From Blattabacterium cuenoti (GTDB lineage: Bacteria; Bacteroidota; Bacteroidia; Flavobacteriales; Blattabacteriaceae): a stretch of 64,000 bases of DNA. The translations under genes and the position numbers were made by a program. The stretch covers positions 356,028-420,027 of the forward strand of contig NZ_CP059225.1 in assembly GCF_014251655.1 (NCBI RefSeq). The letters run 5' to 3'. The notes under the pieces are model-generated. The model did not search any database and was not told the origin of the DNA. It was given only the letters and a program-made list of their open reading frames with translations. How positions within the stretch are numbered: the first letter of the stretch is position 1; each line of letters starts with the position of its first letter. This document shows positions 46,929 through 57,588 of this stretch, in pieces.

Positions 46929-49037
46929 TTATTTTTTTATTCTTTTATTACGGTTTTCTATAATAATATTATCTATCACATTGGAAGGAACCATATCGTA
47001 ATGAGAAAATTCCATAACAGAAGTTCCTCTTCCAGAAGAAAGAGTTCGTAACGTTGTTACATATCCAAACATTTCAGATAAAGGAATCAAAGCTTGGATC
47101 ACTTTTATATTATTTTTACTATTCATATTTTGAATAACACCTCTTCTACGGTTCAAATCTCCTATCACATCTCCCATATTAATTTCCGGAACAAGAACTT
47201 CTAATTTCATAATAGGTTCTAATAAGACAGGTTTAGCTTTTTTTGCAGCTTCTTTAAATCCTAATTTCCCTGCTAATTCAAAAGAAAGTTGATCCGAATC
47301 AACAGAATGATAAGATCCATCTAATATAGTTACTTTAGCACTGTCTATTTCATATCCAGATAAAGGCCCGTTTTTCATCATTTCTTTACATCCTTTTTCT
47401 ATAGAAGGAATATACTCTTTAGGGATGTTTCCTCCCTTAATTTTATTAATAAATACTAAACCAGATTTTCCTATATTTCCCGGTTCCAATCTAAATAAAA
47501 TATCGGCAAATTTTCCTCTACCTCCTGTTTGTTTTTTATAAATTTCTCTATGTTCTACCAATTCTGTTAAGGCTTCTTTATATTCTACTTGAGGATTACC
47601 TTGATTCACTTCAACTTTAAATTCTCTTTTCATTCTATCTACAAGAACTTCTAAATGTAGTTCTCCCATTCCAGAAATAATAGTTTGTCCTGTATAACAA
47701 TCCGTTCTTACTTGAAAAGTAGGATCTTCTTCCATCAATTTAGATAAAGCGAAACTCATCTTATCTATATCGGATTTATATTTAGGTTCTATTGCTAAAC
47801 CTATAACAGGTTCAGGAAACGATATATTTTCTAATAAAATTGGATGTTTTTCATCACACAAAGTATCTCCTGTCTTAATATCTTTAAATCCTACTATAGC
47901 CGCTATATCTCCAGGTCCAATTCTATCTATAGGGTTTTGTTTATTAGCATGCATTTGATATATTCTAGAAATACGTTCTTTATTTTTAGATCTAGAATTA
48001 AAGCTATAAGACCCAGATTCTATTTTTCCAGAATAAACTCTAAAAAAGGCTAAACGCCCCACAAAAGGATCACTTGCTATTTTAAAAGCTAAAGCTGAAA
48101 AAGGCTCATTTTCGCTAGGTTTTCTAGTTTCTTTTTTATGGGTCATAGGGTTTATCCCTACTATATCTTTTACCTCAAGAGGAGACGGTAAATATCTACA
48201 TATAGCATCCAATACAGCTTGTACTCCTTTATTTTTAAAAGAAGAACCACATAGAATAGGAGTAACTTTCATTCTTATCGTATTCTTTTGTAAAGAAAGA
48301 ATAATATCATCTTCTGAAATAGAAGTACTATCAAATAAAAACTTTTCCATGATAACATCATCATGTTCGGATAAAATTTCAATAAGATTATTTTTATAAT
48401 CATTAACCAATTTTTTCATTTTATCTGGAATAGGAATTTCCCTATATGTCATTCCATAATTTTTATCATCCCATATTACTGCTTTATTCGAAATCAAATC
48501 GACTACTCCTATAAAGCTATCCCCATTTCCAATAGGAATTTGTAATGGAACTGAATTCGCTCCTAATATTTTTCGTATTTGAATAGATACATTAAAAAAG
48601 TCGGCTCCTTGACGATCCATTTTATTCACAAAAGCAATTCTAGGTATTCCATATTTGTCTGCTTGTCTCCATACTGTTTCCGATTGAGGTTCTACTCCAT
48701 CTACAGCACTGAATAAAACAACCATCCCATCTAGCACCCTCATAGATCTTTCTACTTCTACAGTAAAATCAACATGTCCTGGAGTATCTATAATGTTAAT
48801 CTGATATTTTTTATTTTTATATATCCATTCACAACATGTAGAAGCAGAAGTTATAGTTATTCCACGTTCTTGTTCTTGTTGCATCCAATCCATGGTAGCT
48901 GCTCCATCATGAACTTCTCCTATTTTATGATTAATACCTGTATAAAATAGAATTCTTTCCGTTGTAGTAGTTTTTCCTGCATCAATATGTGCTGCTATTC
49001 CTATGTTTCTTGTATATTCTAAATTTTTAGACATCAT
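46929..49037 (-). CDS. fusA: Elongation factor G
   Basis: Translocase GTPase of 702 residues. GTP-binding motifs are [20 protein letters not shown] (G1, about 15-34), the switch II motif [17 protein letters not shown] (about 84-100) and [10 protein letters not shown] (about 138). Domains II to V follow, with [18 protein letters not shown] and [17 protein letters not shown]. Full length. It lies 17 bases after rpsG in the str operon. Confidence 0.98.
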   Translation of the reverse strand: MMSKNLEYTRNIGIAAHIDAGKTTTTERILFYTGINHKIGEVHDGAATMDWMQQEQERGITITSASTCCEWIYKNKKYQINIIDTPGHVDFTVEVERSMRVLDGMVVLFSAVDGVEPQSETVWRQADKYGIPRIAFVNKMDRQGADFFNVSIQIRKILGANSVPLQIPIGNGDSFIGVVDLISNKAVIWDDKNYGMTYREIPIPDKMKKLVNDYKNNLIEILSEHDDVIMEKFLFDSTSISEDDIILSLQKNTIRMKVTPILCGSSFKNKGVQAVLDAICRYLPSPLEVKDIVGINPMTHKKETRKPSENEPFSALAFKIASDPFVGRLAFFRVYSGKIESGSYSFNSRSKNKERISRIYQMHANKQNPIDRIGPGDIAAIVGFKDIKTGDTLCDEKHPILLENISFPEPVIGLAIEPKYKSDIDKMSFALSKLMEEDPTFQVRTDCYTGQTIISGMGELHLEVLVDRMKREFKVEVNQGNPQVEYKEALTELVEHREIYKKQTGGRGKFADILFRLEPGNIGKSGLVFINKIKGGNIPKEYIPSIEKGCKEMMKNGPLSGYEIDSAKVTILDGSYHSVDSDQLSFELAGKLGFKEAAKKAKPVLLEPIMKLEVLVPEINMGDVIGDLNRRRGVIQNMNSKNNIKVIQALIPLSEMFGYVTTLRTLSSGRGTSVMEFSHYDMVPSNVIDNIIIENRNKRIKK

Positions 49038-49054
49038 GTAATGAAAATAAAAAA

Positions 49055-49531
49055 CTAAAATCTAAAATGAGAAAAAGCTTTATTAGCTTCAGCCATTTTA
49101 TGAATATTTTCTTTTCTTTTTACAGCCTCTCCTTGTTCTTTAAAAGCATCCCATATTTCAAATGCTAGTTTATTAGACATTGTTTTTTCATTTCTAATAA
49201 AAGCACAAGATATCAATAATTTCATTGCTTTTGTTATTTTACTGTTAGATGAAATGGGAATAGGAACTTGTATATTAGAGCCTCCCATACGACGACTTCT
49301 AACTTCTACATGAGGCATAACATTTTTTAATCCTTCTTTCCATATTTCTAATGCAGTTTTATCTTCTTTTTCTTTTATAAGATCTATTTTTTTCATAGCA
49401 TTATAAAATATTTTATACGCTATATTTTTCTTTCCATTTTTCATCAAATGATTCACAAAACGTGTAACAAGAGAATCATTAAATTTAGGATCAGGAAAAT
49501 ATATCTTATTTTTTTTTTTTGTTTTTCTCAT
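49055..49531 (-). CDS. rpsG: 30S ribosomal protein S7
   Basis: Head-nucleating 16S rRNA-binding protein, 158 residues: [38 protein letters not shown], ALKNVMPxVEVRSRRxGGxxYQVP-like [20 protein letters not shown] and [20 protein letters not shown] with the terminal [10 protein letters not shown]. It follows rpsL by 14 bases. Confidence 0.98.
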   Translation of the reverse strand: MRKTKKKNKIYFPDPKFNDSLVTRFVNHLMKNGKKNIAYKIFYNAMKKIDLIKEKEDKTALEIWKEGLKNVMPHVEVRSRRMGGSNIQVPIPISSNSKITKAMKLLISCAFIRNEKTMSNKLAFEIWDAFKEQGEAVKRKENIHKMAEANKAFSHFRF

Positions 49532-49545
49532 TGATAATTAATAGT

Positions 49546-49923
49546 TTAATCTTTTTTAGTTATTTTAGCCCCATATTTACTTCTACTTTTTTTTCTTCCA
49601 TTAACTCCTGCTGTATCCCTGGCTCCTCGTACTATTTTATATTTTACTCCTGGTAAATCTTTTACTCTCCCTCCTTTAACTAATACTATTGAATGTTCTT
49701 GAAGATTGTGCCCTTCTCCTATTATATAACTAATAACTTCCCTTCCATTTGTAAAACGGACTCTAGCCACTTTTCTCATTGCTGAATTTGGCTTTTTTGG
49801 GGTTGTAGTATAAACTCTAGTGCATACTCCTCTTTTTTGAGGACAAAATTCTAATGCAATAGATTTCCTTTTTTTCAAAATAGAAGTTCGACCTTTTCTA
49901 ATTAATTGTTGTATAGTAGGCAT
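49546..49923 (-). CDS. rpsL: 30S ribosomal protein S12
   Basis: Decoding-centre protein of 125 residues: [40 protein letters not shown] and [20 protein letters not shown] then [18 protein letters not shown]. The two lysines at which streptomycin-resistance changes are known (in TPKKPNS and RVKDLPG) are wild type. It is the first gene of the str-S10-spc-alpha superoperon on the minus strand, so a promoter is expected in the 67 bases before it. Confidence 0.98.
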   Translation of the reverse strand: MPTIQQLIRKGRTSILKKRKSIALEFCPQKRGVCTRVYTTTPKKPNSAMRKVARVRFTNGREVISYIIGEGHNLQEHSIVLVKGGRVKDLPGVKYKIVRGARDTAGVNGRKKSRSKYGAKITKKD

Positions 49924-49990
49924 ATTCTATGTGTTAGAATGCAAATTATGCTATTTAATGAAAAAATACAATTAAATCAATAAATTAACA

Positions 49991-50818
49991 TTAAAAGTTA
50001 TCAATATTTATTTTTTTATTTTGAAAAACATCTTCTTCTATTGATCTTATATTCAATTCTTTATAAATATAACGAAAAGTAGAAAGTAGACAAGGTAATC
50101 CATCTACAATTGCAATATTTTGTTCATAATGAGAAGAATGTTTTTTATCTAATGTAGTAATAGTCCATCCATCTTTGTGAAAAACAATTTCAGATGTTCC
50201 AAAATTAACCATAGGTTCGATAGAAAGAACTAATCCATTTTTTAATTTTAAACCTTCTCCTTTTCTACCAAAATTAGGAATTTGAGGTGCTTCATGCATT
50301 TCTTTTCCAATTCCATGACCTACAAGATCTTTTACAATATTATATCCATGTTTTTCAACATATGATTGGATAGAAGCTCCTATATCTCCTATACTATTTC
50401 CAAATCGACACTTAGAAATTCCAACGTAAAGAGACTGTTTCGAACAACGAAGAAATTTTTTTAGTTCATTTGAAATATTTCCTACTTCAAAAGTATAAGC
50501 ATGTTCTCCATAAAATCCATTCATATATACTCCACAATCTATAGATAGGATATCTCCTTCACGTAAAGGATCTAAATTTGGAATTCCATGTACTACTTGA
50601 TAATTAGGAGAAACACATAAAGTATTTGGAAATCCATACAATCCTAGGAAAGCAGGAATTCCTCCATGATCTCTTATGTAACTCTCTGCTAATTGATCTA
50701 AATAAAGGGTATTTACTCCTGGTTTTACTTCTTTGGACAACATTCCCAATGTTCTAGAGGCCAAAAAAGCACTTTTTTTTATTAAAATTATTTCTTCAAT
50801 AGTTTTTAACTGCATCAA
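49991..50818 (-). CDS. map: Methionine aminopeptidase, type I
   Basis: Removes the initiator methionine. The 275-residue protein has four of the five expected metal ligands unchanged: Asp94 in SIDCGVYMNG, His in LVGHGIGKEMHEAP (about 167), Glu in LSIEPMVNFG (about 200) and Glu in SHYEQNIAIV (about 234). The remaining ligand, normally Asp in (F/Y)(H/Y)GD, is Glu105 here (GFYGEHAYTF). Spacing from Asp94 is eleven residues as in E. coli Asp97/Asp108. The change is conservative and could still bind metal. It lies 7 bases after gpmI. In related genomes map is usually inside the spc cluster near secY, so it appears relocated. Confidence 0.94.
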   Translation of the reverse strand: MMQLKTIEEIILIKKSAFLASRTLGMLSKEVKPGVNTLYLDQLAESYIRDHGGIPAFLGLYGFPNTLCVSPNYQVVHGIPNLDPLREGDILSIDCGVYMNGFYGEHAYTFEVGNISNELKKFLRCSKQSLYVGISKCRFGNSIGDIGASIQSYVEKHGYNIVKDLVGHGIGKEMHEAPQIPNFGRKGEGLKLKNGLVLSIEPMVNFGTSEIVFHKDGWTITTLDKKHSSHYEQNIAIVDGLPCLLSTFRYIYKELNIRSIEEDVFQNKKINIDNF

Positions 50819-50825
50819 AATCCAA

Positions 50826-52379
50826 TTATTTTTTGTAATATTTTATAATAGAACAACCATTCATAATATGAGGAATAGGTATTTTCATTAAAAATAGAAT
50901 AGTAGGAGCTACATCTGACAAAGATCCTAGTTTTTTTAATACAATATTTCTCTTTTTTATATTTCTATCTAAAAGAATAAAAGGGACTAAAGAACAACTA
51001 TGAGTTGTATTAGGAGTTCCATCTGAATTAATCATTAAATCTGCATTTCCATGATCTCCTACTATAATAACTGTATATGAATTTTTTATAGCTTCTTCAG
51101 AACAAAGTTTTGTACATTTATCTACAAATTCACAAGCTTTTATAGTTTCTTTCATTTTACCAGTATGTCCTACCATATCTGGATTGGCGAAATTTAAACA
51201 AATAAAATCTGATTCTTTTCTTTTTAATTCTGGAATAATTTTTTTTACAATTTTCATTGCACTCATTTCAGGAATTAAATCATAAGTATCTACTTTAGGA
51301 GATTCACATAATATTCTTATTTCTTGATTAAAAGGGACTTCTCTTCCTCCTGAAAAGAAAAAAGTGACATGTGGATATTTTTCTGTTTCTGCAATACGAA
51401 TTTGTTTTTTACCTTCTTTTTCTAAAATCTCCCCTAAAGTATTTTTTAAACATTTTTTTTCAAAAAAAACTTCAACATTTTTATATTCAGAATTAAAAGA
51501 GGTCATAGTAATATAACGATGTAGATTCAATTTTTTTACCCAAGGAAAAGAATTTTCCTTATATCCTATCAATAATTCTGTAATTTGTCTAGAACGATCT
51601 GGACGAAAATTAAAACAAAAAACAATATCTCCTTCCTGAATTTTAGAAATAGGTAATCCTATTTCTTCATTTACTATTATTAAAGGAGGTAAAAATTCAT
51701 CAGTTATTCCATTTTCATAGAATTTTTCTATAGATGAAACAATGTCTTTAGTATAAATACCTTTTGAATAAACCATAGCATCGTATGATTTTTTTATTCT
51801 ATCCCATCTTTGATCCCGATCCATAGAATAATATCTTCCGATAACAGAAGATAGTTTTCCAACATATTTTCTAGTTTTTTCTAAAAGTTTTTTTATATAA
51901 AAAATACTCTTTTTTGTAGAAGTATCTCTTCCATCTGTAAATACGTGAATAAAAACATTCTCTATTTTTTTTTCACTAGCTATTTTTAGAAGTGTAAAAA
52001 GATGATTCATATGAGAATGAACTCCCCCATCTGATAATAATCCAATAAAATGGATTCTTTTTCCTGAAGTATGGATTTCTTCAAAAAAAGGATCTATTTT
52101 TTTTCTAAATAATCCATTTTTAATGGAAATATTAATTTCTTCCAAACTTTGAATTACTTTTCGTCCGGATCCTAAATTAATATGTCCTACTTCTGAATTC
52201 CCCATTTGATCTTTAGGTAATCCTACATAAGATCCTGATGCATTTAATCTACTAAATGGATAATTTTTGGAACAAAAATCTATAAATGGAGTATGAGCTT
52301 GTTCTATGGCAGAAGAAAAATAATTATTAGAAGAAACCCCCCATCCATCTAAAATTATTAATACTATTTTTTTTTTCAT
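50826..52379 (-). CDS. gpmI: 2,3-Bisphosphoglycerate-independent phosphoglycerate mutase
   Basis: Manganese-dependent interconversion of 3- and 2-phosphoglycerate. The 517-residue protein starts with IVLIILDGWGVSSNNY (metal Asp), has the catalytic serine in PKDQMGNSEVGHINLGSGR (about residue 60), FTDGRDTSTKKSIFYI (about 147), RYYSMDRDQRWDR (about 185), and the metal ligands in NPDMVGHTG, VGDHGNADLM and TTHSCSLVPF. Complete. With Pgk and Eno it gives a continuous lower glycolysis in this window. It lies 7 bases before map and 13 after tsf. Confidence 0.97.
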   Translation of the reverse strand: MKKKIVLIILDGWGVSSNNYFSSAIEQAHTPFIDFCSKNYPFSRLNASGSYVGLPKDQMGNSEVGHINLGSGRKVIQSLEEINISIKNGLFRKKIDPFFEEIHTSGKRIHFIGLLSDGGVHSHMNHLFTLLKIASEKKIENVFIHVFTDGRDTSTKKSIFYIKKLLEKTRKYVGKLSSVIGRYYSMDRDQRWDRIKKSYDAMVYSKGIYTKDIVSSIEKFYENGITDEFLPPLIIVNEEIGLPISKIQEGDIVFCFNFRPDRSRQITELLIGYKENSFPWVKKLNLHRYITMTSFNSEYKNVEVFFEKKCLKNTLGEILEKEGKKQIRIAETEKYPHVTFFFSGGREVPFNQEIRILCESPKVDTYDLIPEMSAMKIVKKIIPELKRKESDFICLNFANPDMVGHTGKMKETIKACEFVDKCTKLCSEEAIKNSYTVIIVGDHGNADLMINSDGTPNTTHSCSLVPFILLDRNIKKRNIVLKKLGSLSDVAPTILFLMKIPIPHIMNGCSIIKYYKK

Positions 52380-52392
52380 TCAAATAATTCCA

Positions 52393-53205
52393 TTAAATGC
52401 TTATTCTTTTAAAAAGATTTATTTTTAAATTATTGAATGTATTTAAATATTCTCGAATAGTAATTTTGTCGTTTTTGATAAATTTTTGATTAATAAGAGT
52501 ATTATTACATATAAATTTTTTTAATTTACCTTGAATTACCTGTTTTATTATTTTTTCTGAATTTTTATTTTTTTCAACCTGATGTTTAATAATTTCAATT
52601 TCTTTTTTTATTAATGAATTTGGAAATTTATTTTCATCTATAGATATAGGATTCATTGCTGCAATATGCATCGCTATATTTTTAGCTATAACATCCGATA
52701 TTTTATAAGAAAAACCAACTATAACTGCTATTTTATTGTTAAAATGAGTATAATTCATAACAAATGGAGAATTTATTTTTTCAAAAATTTTTAAATCTAA
52801 TTTTTCTCCAAAAATGTCCATTTTATATAAAATAACTTCTTTTACATTATGATCTTCATCGTATGAACTAGACAAAAAATCTTCTTTTGTATTATACAGT
52901 AATGATTTTTCCGATAACATCGATAAAAAATCTAAAAATTCAAAATTTCTAGAAAGAAAATCAGTTTCACAACTAATTCCTATAATCGATCCACATGAAT
53001 TATCTCTATTAATGGAAGAGATTAATCCCCCATCTTTTGCTCCAAATGAATGATGATTTATAACTATTTTTTTACCTTTTTTTCTCAAAGAACAAATGGC
53101 TTGATCCATATTTCCATTGGAATCGATTAAAGCTTTTTTGCAATCCATTATTCCAATTCCCGTTATCTTTCTTAATTGATTAACTAAACCGACCGTGATT
53201 TTCAT
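52393..53205 (-). CDS. tsf: Elongation factor Ts
   Basis: Nucleotide exchange factor for EF-Tu, 270 residues. The N-terminal domain is VGLVNQLRKITGIGIMDCKK with ALIDSNGNMDQAICSLRKKG. The core has GIISCETDF-like IIGISCETDFLSRNFEFLDF and the IAMHIAAMNPISI block. The C-terminal half is diverged and lysine-rich, ending YLNTFNNLKINLFKRISI. The start ATG shares one base with the rpsB stop (TAATG), implying coupling. Confidence 0.95.
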   Translation of the reverse strand: MKITVGLVNQLRKITGIGIMDCKKALIDSNGNMDQAICSLRKKGKKIVINHHSFGAKDGGLISSINRDNSCGSIIGISCETDFLSRNFEFLDFLSMLSEKSLLYNTKEDFLSSSYDEDHNVKEVILYKMDIFGEKLDLKIFEKINSPFVMNYTHFNNKIAVIVGFSYKISDVIAKNIAMHIAAMNPISIDENKFPNSLIKKEIEIIKHQVEKNKNSEKIIKQVIQGKLKKFICNNTLINQKFIKNDKITIREYLNTFNNLKINLFKRISI

Positions 53206-53924
53206 TATTTTTTCATATTTTTCTCTTCATTATCACTCTTATTTTTTATAGAAATTCCATGTTGAATAGCTTCGGATATAAATTTTAAAATAATATTTAT
53301 TGATTTAGAAGAATCATCATTAGAAGGAATAGGATAGTGTATTCCATGAGGATTTGTATTAGTATCCACCATAGCAAAAATAGGAATATTTAGTTTTTTA
53401 GCTTCTGTTAAAGCTATTTTTTCTTTATTTGGATCTACAAGAAAAATTCCACCTGGAATATGATTCATAGTAGAAATACTACCAATATTTTTATATAATT
53501 TTGAATATAGCCTATCCACTAATAATCTTTCTTTTTTAGAAAGAGTATTAAAAGTTCCATTTTTTTTCATTTTATCTATATTATTCATTTTTTTAACAGA
53601 TTTACGAATAGTTGTAAAATTCGTAAGAAATCCACCTAACCATCTTTCTGTTACACAAGGCATATGTATTTTTTTTGCATAATAAGATACTTTTTCTTTA
53701 GCTTGAGCTTTTGTCCCTACTAATAATATTTTTTTACCAGTAATAACTATTTTTTTCAATTCTTCACAAGCTTCTTTTAATTGTAAAATAGTCTTTGATA
53801 AATCTATAAGATGAAAACCCCCTTTTTTCATGAAAATAAAAGGACGCATATTAGGATTCCACTTTCGTGCAATATGTCCAAAATGAACTCCAGCTTTCAA
53901 TAAATCTTGAGTACTTATTTCCAT
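53205..53924 (-). CDS. rpsB: 30S ribosomal protein S2
   Basis: Small-subunit protein of 239 residues needed for S1 binding: LLKAGVHFGHIARKWNPNMR, PFIFMKKGGFHLIDLSKTIL, VTERWLGGFLTNFTTIRKSV, HIPGGIFLVDPNKEKIALTE and PIFAMVDTNTNPHGIHYPIP then SNDDSSKSI. Complete. It lies 34 bases after rpsI. Confidence 0.98.
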   Translation of the reverse strand: MEISTQDLLKAGVHFGHIARKWNPNMRPFIFMKKGGFHLIDLSKTILQLKEACEELKKIVITGKKILLVGTKAQAKEKVSYYAKKIHMPCVTERWLGGFLTNFTTIRKSVKKMNNIDKMKKNGTFNTLSKKERLLVDRLYSKLYKNIGSISTMNHIPGGIFLVDPNKEKIALTEAKKLNIPIFAMVDTNTNPHGIHYPIPSNDDSSKSINIILKFISEAIQHGISIKNKSDNEEKNMKK

Positions 53925-53958
53925 ATTTTTTTGTTATTAAACATAATAAAATAAAATT

Positions 53959-54336
53959 CTAACGTTTTGAAAATTGATATTTCTTTCTTGCTTTTTTTTG
54001 ACCAAATTTTTTTCTTTCTACTTCTCTAGAATCACGGGTCAATAATCCTTCATCCTTTAATATACTCCTATGTTTTATATCAATTTGACAAAGGGCACGA
54101 GATATTGCAAGACAAATCGATTCAGCTTGACTATTGAACCCACCTCCAAAAACTTTAATAGTTATATCAAAATGATCTAATTTATCTACAATTTTCATAG
54201 GAAATAAAATTTTTTGATGAACATACATTGGAAAATACTGATCTATTTTTTTAGAATTAACTATAATCACTCCAGTTCCCGATTTTAAATATATTCTAGC
54301 AAGAGATCTTTTCCTTCTTCCTATAGAATGAATCAT
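53959..54336 (-). CDS. rpsI: 30S ribosomal protein S9
   Basis: Head protein whose basic tail reaches the P-site tRNA, 125 residues: HSIGRRKRSLARIYLKSGTG, VFGGGFNSQAESICLAISRA and LLTRDSREVERKKFGQKKAR then KKYQFSKR, ending in the universal (S)KR. It follows rplM by 3 bases. Confidence 0.98.
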   Translation of the reverse strand: MIHSIGRRKRSLARIYLKSGTGVIIVNSKKIDQYFPMYVHQKILFPMKIVDKLDHFDITIKVFGGGFNSQAESICLAISRALCQIDIKHRSILKDEGLLTRDSREVERKKFGQKKARKKYQFSKR

Positions 54337-54339
54337 AAT

Positions 54340-54780
54340 CTAATTTAATTTTATGGGTTTTTGTGCTTGATGTTTATGTTCATTTTTTTTATAAACATAA
54401 AGGTTTTTAAATATTAAACGACCTAAACGATTCTTTGGAAGCATACCTTTCACTGCTTTATAAATTATATCTCTTGAGTCTTTATTAAATAAACGTTTAA
54501 TAGGAATTTCTTTTTGTCCCCCCGGATATCCAGTATAATGAATATATTTTTTTTTATTCCATTTTTTCCCAGTTAATCTAATATTGTCAGAATTAATGAC
54601 TATTACATAATCTCCACAATCTACATGATAAGAAAAAAAAGGTTTATGTTTCCCTAACATAATAAAAGCGATTTTAGAAGAAAATCTACCAAGAATTTGA
54701 TCAGTAGCATCCATTATTATCCATGATTTTATTATATAATTTTTGTTATATGAAATAGTTTTAAGACTCAGTGAATCCAT
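54340..54780 (-). CDS. rplM: 50S ribosomal protein L13
   Basis: Early large-subunit assembly protein, 146 residues: IIMDATDQILGRFSSKIAFI, MLGKHKPFFSYHVDCGDYVI, YHTGYPGG-like YIHYTGYPGGQKEIPIKRL, and KGMLPKNRLGRLIFKNLYVY. It opens the rplM-rpsI-rpsB-tsf-gpmI-map run and is divergent from dnaK. The 204-base spacer should hold both promoters. Confidence 0.97.
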   Translation of the reverse strand: MDSLSLKTISYNKNYIIKSWIIMDATDQILGRFSSKIAFIMLGKHKPFFSYHVDCGDYVIVINSDNIRLTGKKWNKKKYIHYTGYPGGQKEIPIKRLFNKDSRDIIYKAVKGMLPKNRLGRLIFKNLYVYKKNEHKHQAQKPIKLN

Positions 54781-54984
54781 ATTTTTATTTTTAAATATAA
54801 TATAATAAATTTTAAAAACTTTAATTAATGACTTTTTGTCATAAAAGAAACCTGTATGTAAGAAAAATTTTTTATGTATGCGTTACACCCCTTTCTATTT
54901 ATGGAGTTATTTCATGTATGGCATAATGATTGGATATCTAATTAATTGAATGATTAAACTAAATATGAAAAAAACGTAATAAAA

Positions 54985-56874
54985 ATGAGTAAAATTATAG
55001 GAATAGACCTAGGAACAACAAATTCTTGTGTTGCTGTTATGGAAATTAATGATCCTATCGTAATCCCTAATTCAGAAGGAAAAAGAACCACTCCATCTAT
55101 AGTTGCTTTCGTAGAAGGAGGAGAAAGAAAAATAGGAGATCCTGCAAAAAGACAAGCAGTTACTAATCCACAAAAAACTATTTTTTCTATTAAACGATTT
55201 ATGGGAAGAATGTATTCAGAAGTTTCCGAAGAATTAAAACATATCCCTTATAAAGTTATAAAAGGAGGAAATAATACTCCTCGGGTAGATATAGAAAATA
55301 GATTATATGCTCCACAAGAAATATCAGCAATGATTCTACAAAAAATGAAAAAAACTGCTGAAGATTATTTGGGTGAAGAAGTCAATAGAGCCGTTATTAC
55401 GGTTCCAGCTTATTTTAATGATGCACAAAGACAAGCAACTAAAGAAGCCGGAGAAATAGCTGGATTAAAAGTAGAGAGAATTATAAACGAACCCACTGCA
55501 GCTGCTTTAGCTTATGGACTAGATAAAAATAATCAAAATAAAAAAATAGCTGTATATGATTTAGGAGGAGGGACATTTGATGTATCTATTTTAGAATTAG
55601 GAGATGGGGTTTTTGAAGTTTTATCTACCAATGGAGATACTCATTTAGGAGGTGATAATTTCGATCAGGTAATAATTGATTATTTATCCGATGAATTTAA
55701 ACATAAAGAAGGACTAGATCTTAGAAAAGATCCTATGGCTTTACAACGTTTAAAAGAAGCTTCCGAAAAAGCAAAAATAGAATTATCTTCTTCTAATCAA
55801 ACAGAAATTAATCTTCCGTATATCACAGCTACAGAGTCTGGTCCTAAACATTTAGTTATTCCATTAACTAAAGCAAAATTTGAACAATTATCCGAAAAAT
55901 TAATACAAAGATCTATTAATCCTTGTTCCAAAGCATTAGAAGATGCTCATTTAAATACCAAAGATATAGATGAGGTCATTTTAGTAGGTGGATCTACTAG
56001 AATTCCAAAGGTACAGGATGAAGTAGATAAATTTTTTGGAAAAAAACCGTCTAAAGGGGTAAATCCAGATGAAGTTGTAGCTATTGGTGCCGCTATACAA
56101 GGAGGAGTGTTAACAGGAGATGTTCAAAATGTATTATTATTAGATGTAACTCCTTTATCTTTGGGAATTGAAACCTTAGGAGGAGTTTTTACAAAGCTTA
56201 TTGATTCTAATACAACTATACCTACTAAAAAATCTGAAATATTTTCTACTGCATCGGATAACCAGTCCGCAGTTACTATACGTGTTGGACAAGGAGAAAG
56301 ACCTATGTTTAATGATAATAAAGAAATAGGACGATTCGATTTAGTCGATATACCTCCAGCTCCTAGAGGAATTCCTCAAATAGAGGTTACCTTTGATATA
56401 GATGCTAATGGGATTCTTAATGTATCTGCAAAAGATAAAGGAACAGGAAAAGAACAATTCATACGAATTGAAACTTCTTCAGGATTAAATCAAGAAGAAA
56501 TAGAAAAAATGAAAAGAGAAGCAAAAGAAAATGCAGAAAAAGATGAAAATATAAAGAAAGAAATAGAAAAATTAAATGCTGCAGATAATCAGATTTTTCA
56601 ATCTGAAAAACAATTAAAAGATCATGAAAATAAATTATCAGAAATTAATAAAAAAAATATACGAAATTCCTTAGAAGAATTAAAAAAAGCTCATTCTAAT
56701 AAAAATTTTTCCGCTATTGATAAAAGTATGAATAAATTGAATGAAGCATGGGCTAATGCTTCTCAAGAGATATATGCAAAAAAAGATGATCAATCAAAAA
56801 AAAAGGAAAACAAAAAAAACAGTAATAAAGGAAATGAAAATGTACAAGATGTAGATTATGAAGAAGTAAAATAA
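54985..56874 (+). CDS. dnaK: Molecular chaperone DnaK (Hsp70)
   Basis: ATP-driven chaperone of 629 residues. The N-terminal ATPase domain has [17 protein letters not shown] (3-19), [20 protein letters not shown] (about 136), [13 protein letters not shown] (about 171), the [17 protein letters not shown] loop (about 192) and [12 protein letters not shown] (about 333). The substrate-binding domain follows ([20 protein letters not shown]), with a lysine-rich lid and the terminal DVDYEEVK resembling the EEVD-like acidic end. Complete. It stands alone: the 110-base upstream spacer side contains a small TGAC/GTCA hairpin but no recognisable CIRCE element. dnaJ and grpE are not adjacent. Confidence 0.98.
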   Translation: MSKIIGIDLGTTNSCVAVMEINDPIVIPNSEGKRTTPSIVAFVEGGERKIGDPAKRQAVTNPQKTIFSIKRFMGRMYSEVSEELKHIPYKVIKGGNNTPRVDIENRLYAPQEISAMILQKMKKTAEDYLGEEVNRAVITVPAYFNDAQRQATKEAGEIAGLKVERIINEPTAAALAYGLDKNNQNKKIAVYDLGGGTFDVSILELGDGVFEVLSTNGDTHLGGDNFDQVIIDYLSDEFKHKEGLDLRKDPMALQRLKEASEKAKIELSSSNQTEINLPYITATESGPKHLVIPLTKAKFEQLSEKLIQRSINPCSKALEDAHLNTKDIDEVILVGGSTRIPKVQDEVDKFFGKKPSKGVNPDEVVAIGAAIQGGVLTGDVQNVLLLDVTPLSLGIETLGGVFTKLIDSNTTIPTKKSEIFSTASDNQSAVTIRVGQGERPMFNDNKEIGRFDLVDIPPAPRGIPQIEVTFDIDANGILNVSAKDKGTGKEQFIRIETSSGLNQEEIEKMKREAKENAEKDENIKKEIEKLNAADNQIFQSEKQLKDHENKLSEINKKNIRNSLEELKKAHSNKNFSAIDKSMNKLNEAWANASQEIYAKKDDQSKKKENKKNSNKGNENVQDVDYEEVK

Positions 56875-56908
56875 AATAATTTATGATTAAATAAAAAGGG
56901 AGTCTTTT

Positions 56909-57580
56909 TTATCCTGATAAGGAAATATCAGAAATTTTAGTTTCCCCTCCAATAACTTTTTCTCCCTTTTTTATTAATACAGTAGAATTTAAAGGTAAAA
57001 ATATATCAATTCTAGATCCGAATTTAATGAATCCAAATTCTTCTCCTTTTCTTGCTATGGTATTTTTTTTTGCATATAGAACTATACGTCTAGCTAAAAA
57101 CCCTGCTATTTGTCTAAATAATATTTTTTTTCCTTTGCTAGTTTTTACCACGATAGTCGTACGTTCGTTATTCAACGATGACTTTTTTAACCAAGCTATT
57201 AAATATTTTCCTGGATGATATTTAACATAAATAACCTTACCAGATACAGGAAATCTATTAACATGTACATTCAAAGGAGACATAAAAATGGATATACATA
57301 TGCAATTTTTTTTTAAAAATTCATTTTCAAAAACTTTTTGTATTTCAACAATTTTTCCATCTGCAGGAGATATAACTATTTCTTTTCCAAAATCATTATC
57401 ATATTTTAAACTTCTTTTTGGATTTCTAAAAAAGAAAATAAAAAAAATATAGTGAACAATTAAAAACATAGAAATGAGAAAAAAAATTAACCTAGAAAAT
57501 AAAAAAAAAGAAATCGATATTAATAATGATATTATAATAAATGCATATAATAAATATGTGAACCCTTCTCTATGAATCAT
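56909..57580 (-). CDS. psd: Phosphatidylserine decarboxylase (short type)
   Basis: Pyruvoyl enzyme producing phosphatidylethanolamine. The 223-residue protein has one hydrophobic N-terminal region (about residues 8-50), VISPADGKIVEIQKVFENEF (about 69), FMSPLNVHVNRFPVSGKVIY (about 97), and the self-cleavage site in FGFIKFGSRIDIFLP, where the Gly-Ser pair (about 189) gives the pyruvoyl group. This short form is the Bacteroidetes/archaeal-like type. It lies 8 bases after cdsA, the supplier of CDP-diacylglycerol, and is convergent with dnaK across 34 bases. Confidence 0.95.
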   Translation of the reverse strand: MIHREGFTYLLYAFIIISLLISISFFLFSRLIFFLISMFLIVHYIFFIFFFRNPKRSLKYDNDFGKEIVISPADGKIVEIQKVFENEFLKKNCICISIFMSPLNVHVNRFPVSGKVIYVKYHPGKYLIAWLKKSSLNNERTTIVVKTSKGKKILFRQIAGFLARRIVLYAKKNTIARKGEEFGFIKFGSRIDIFLPLNSTVLIKKGEKVIGGETKISDISLSG

Positions 57581-57588
57581 CTTTTTTT

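Noticed and set aside
54781-54984. CIRCE or heat-shock operator upstream of dnaK
   Set aside because: No TTAGCACTC-N9-GAGTGCTAA type repeat is present, only a 4-bp TGAC/GTCA hairpin that could be chance.
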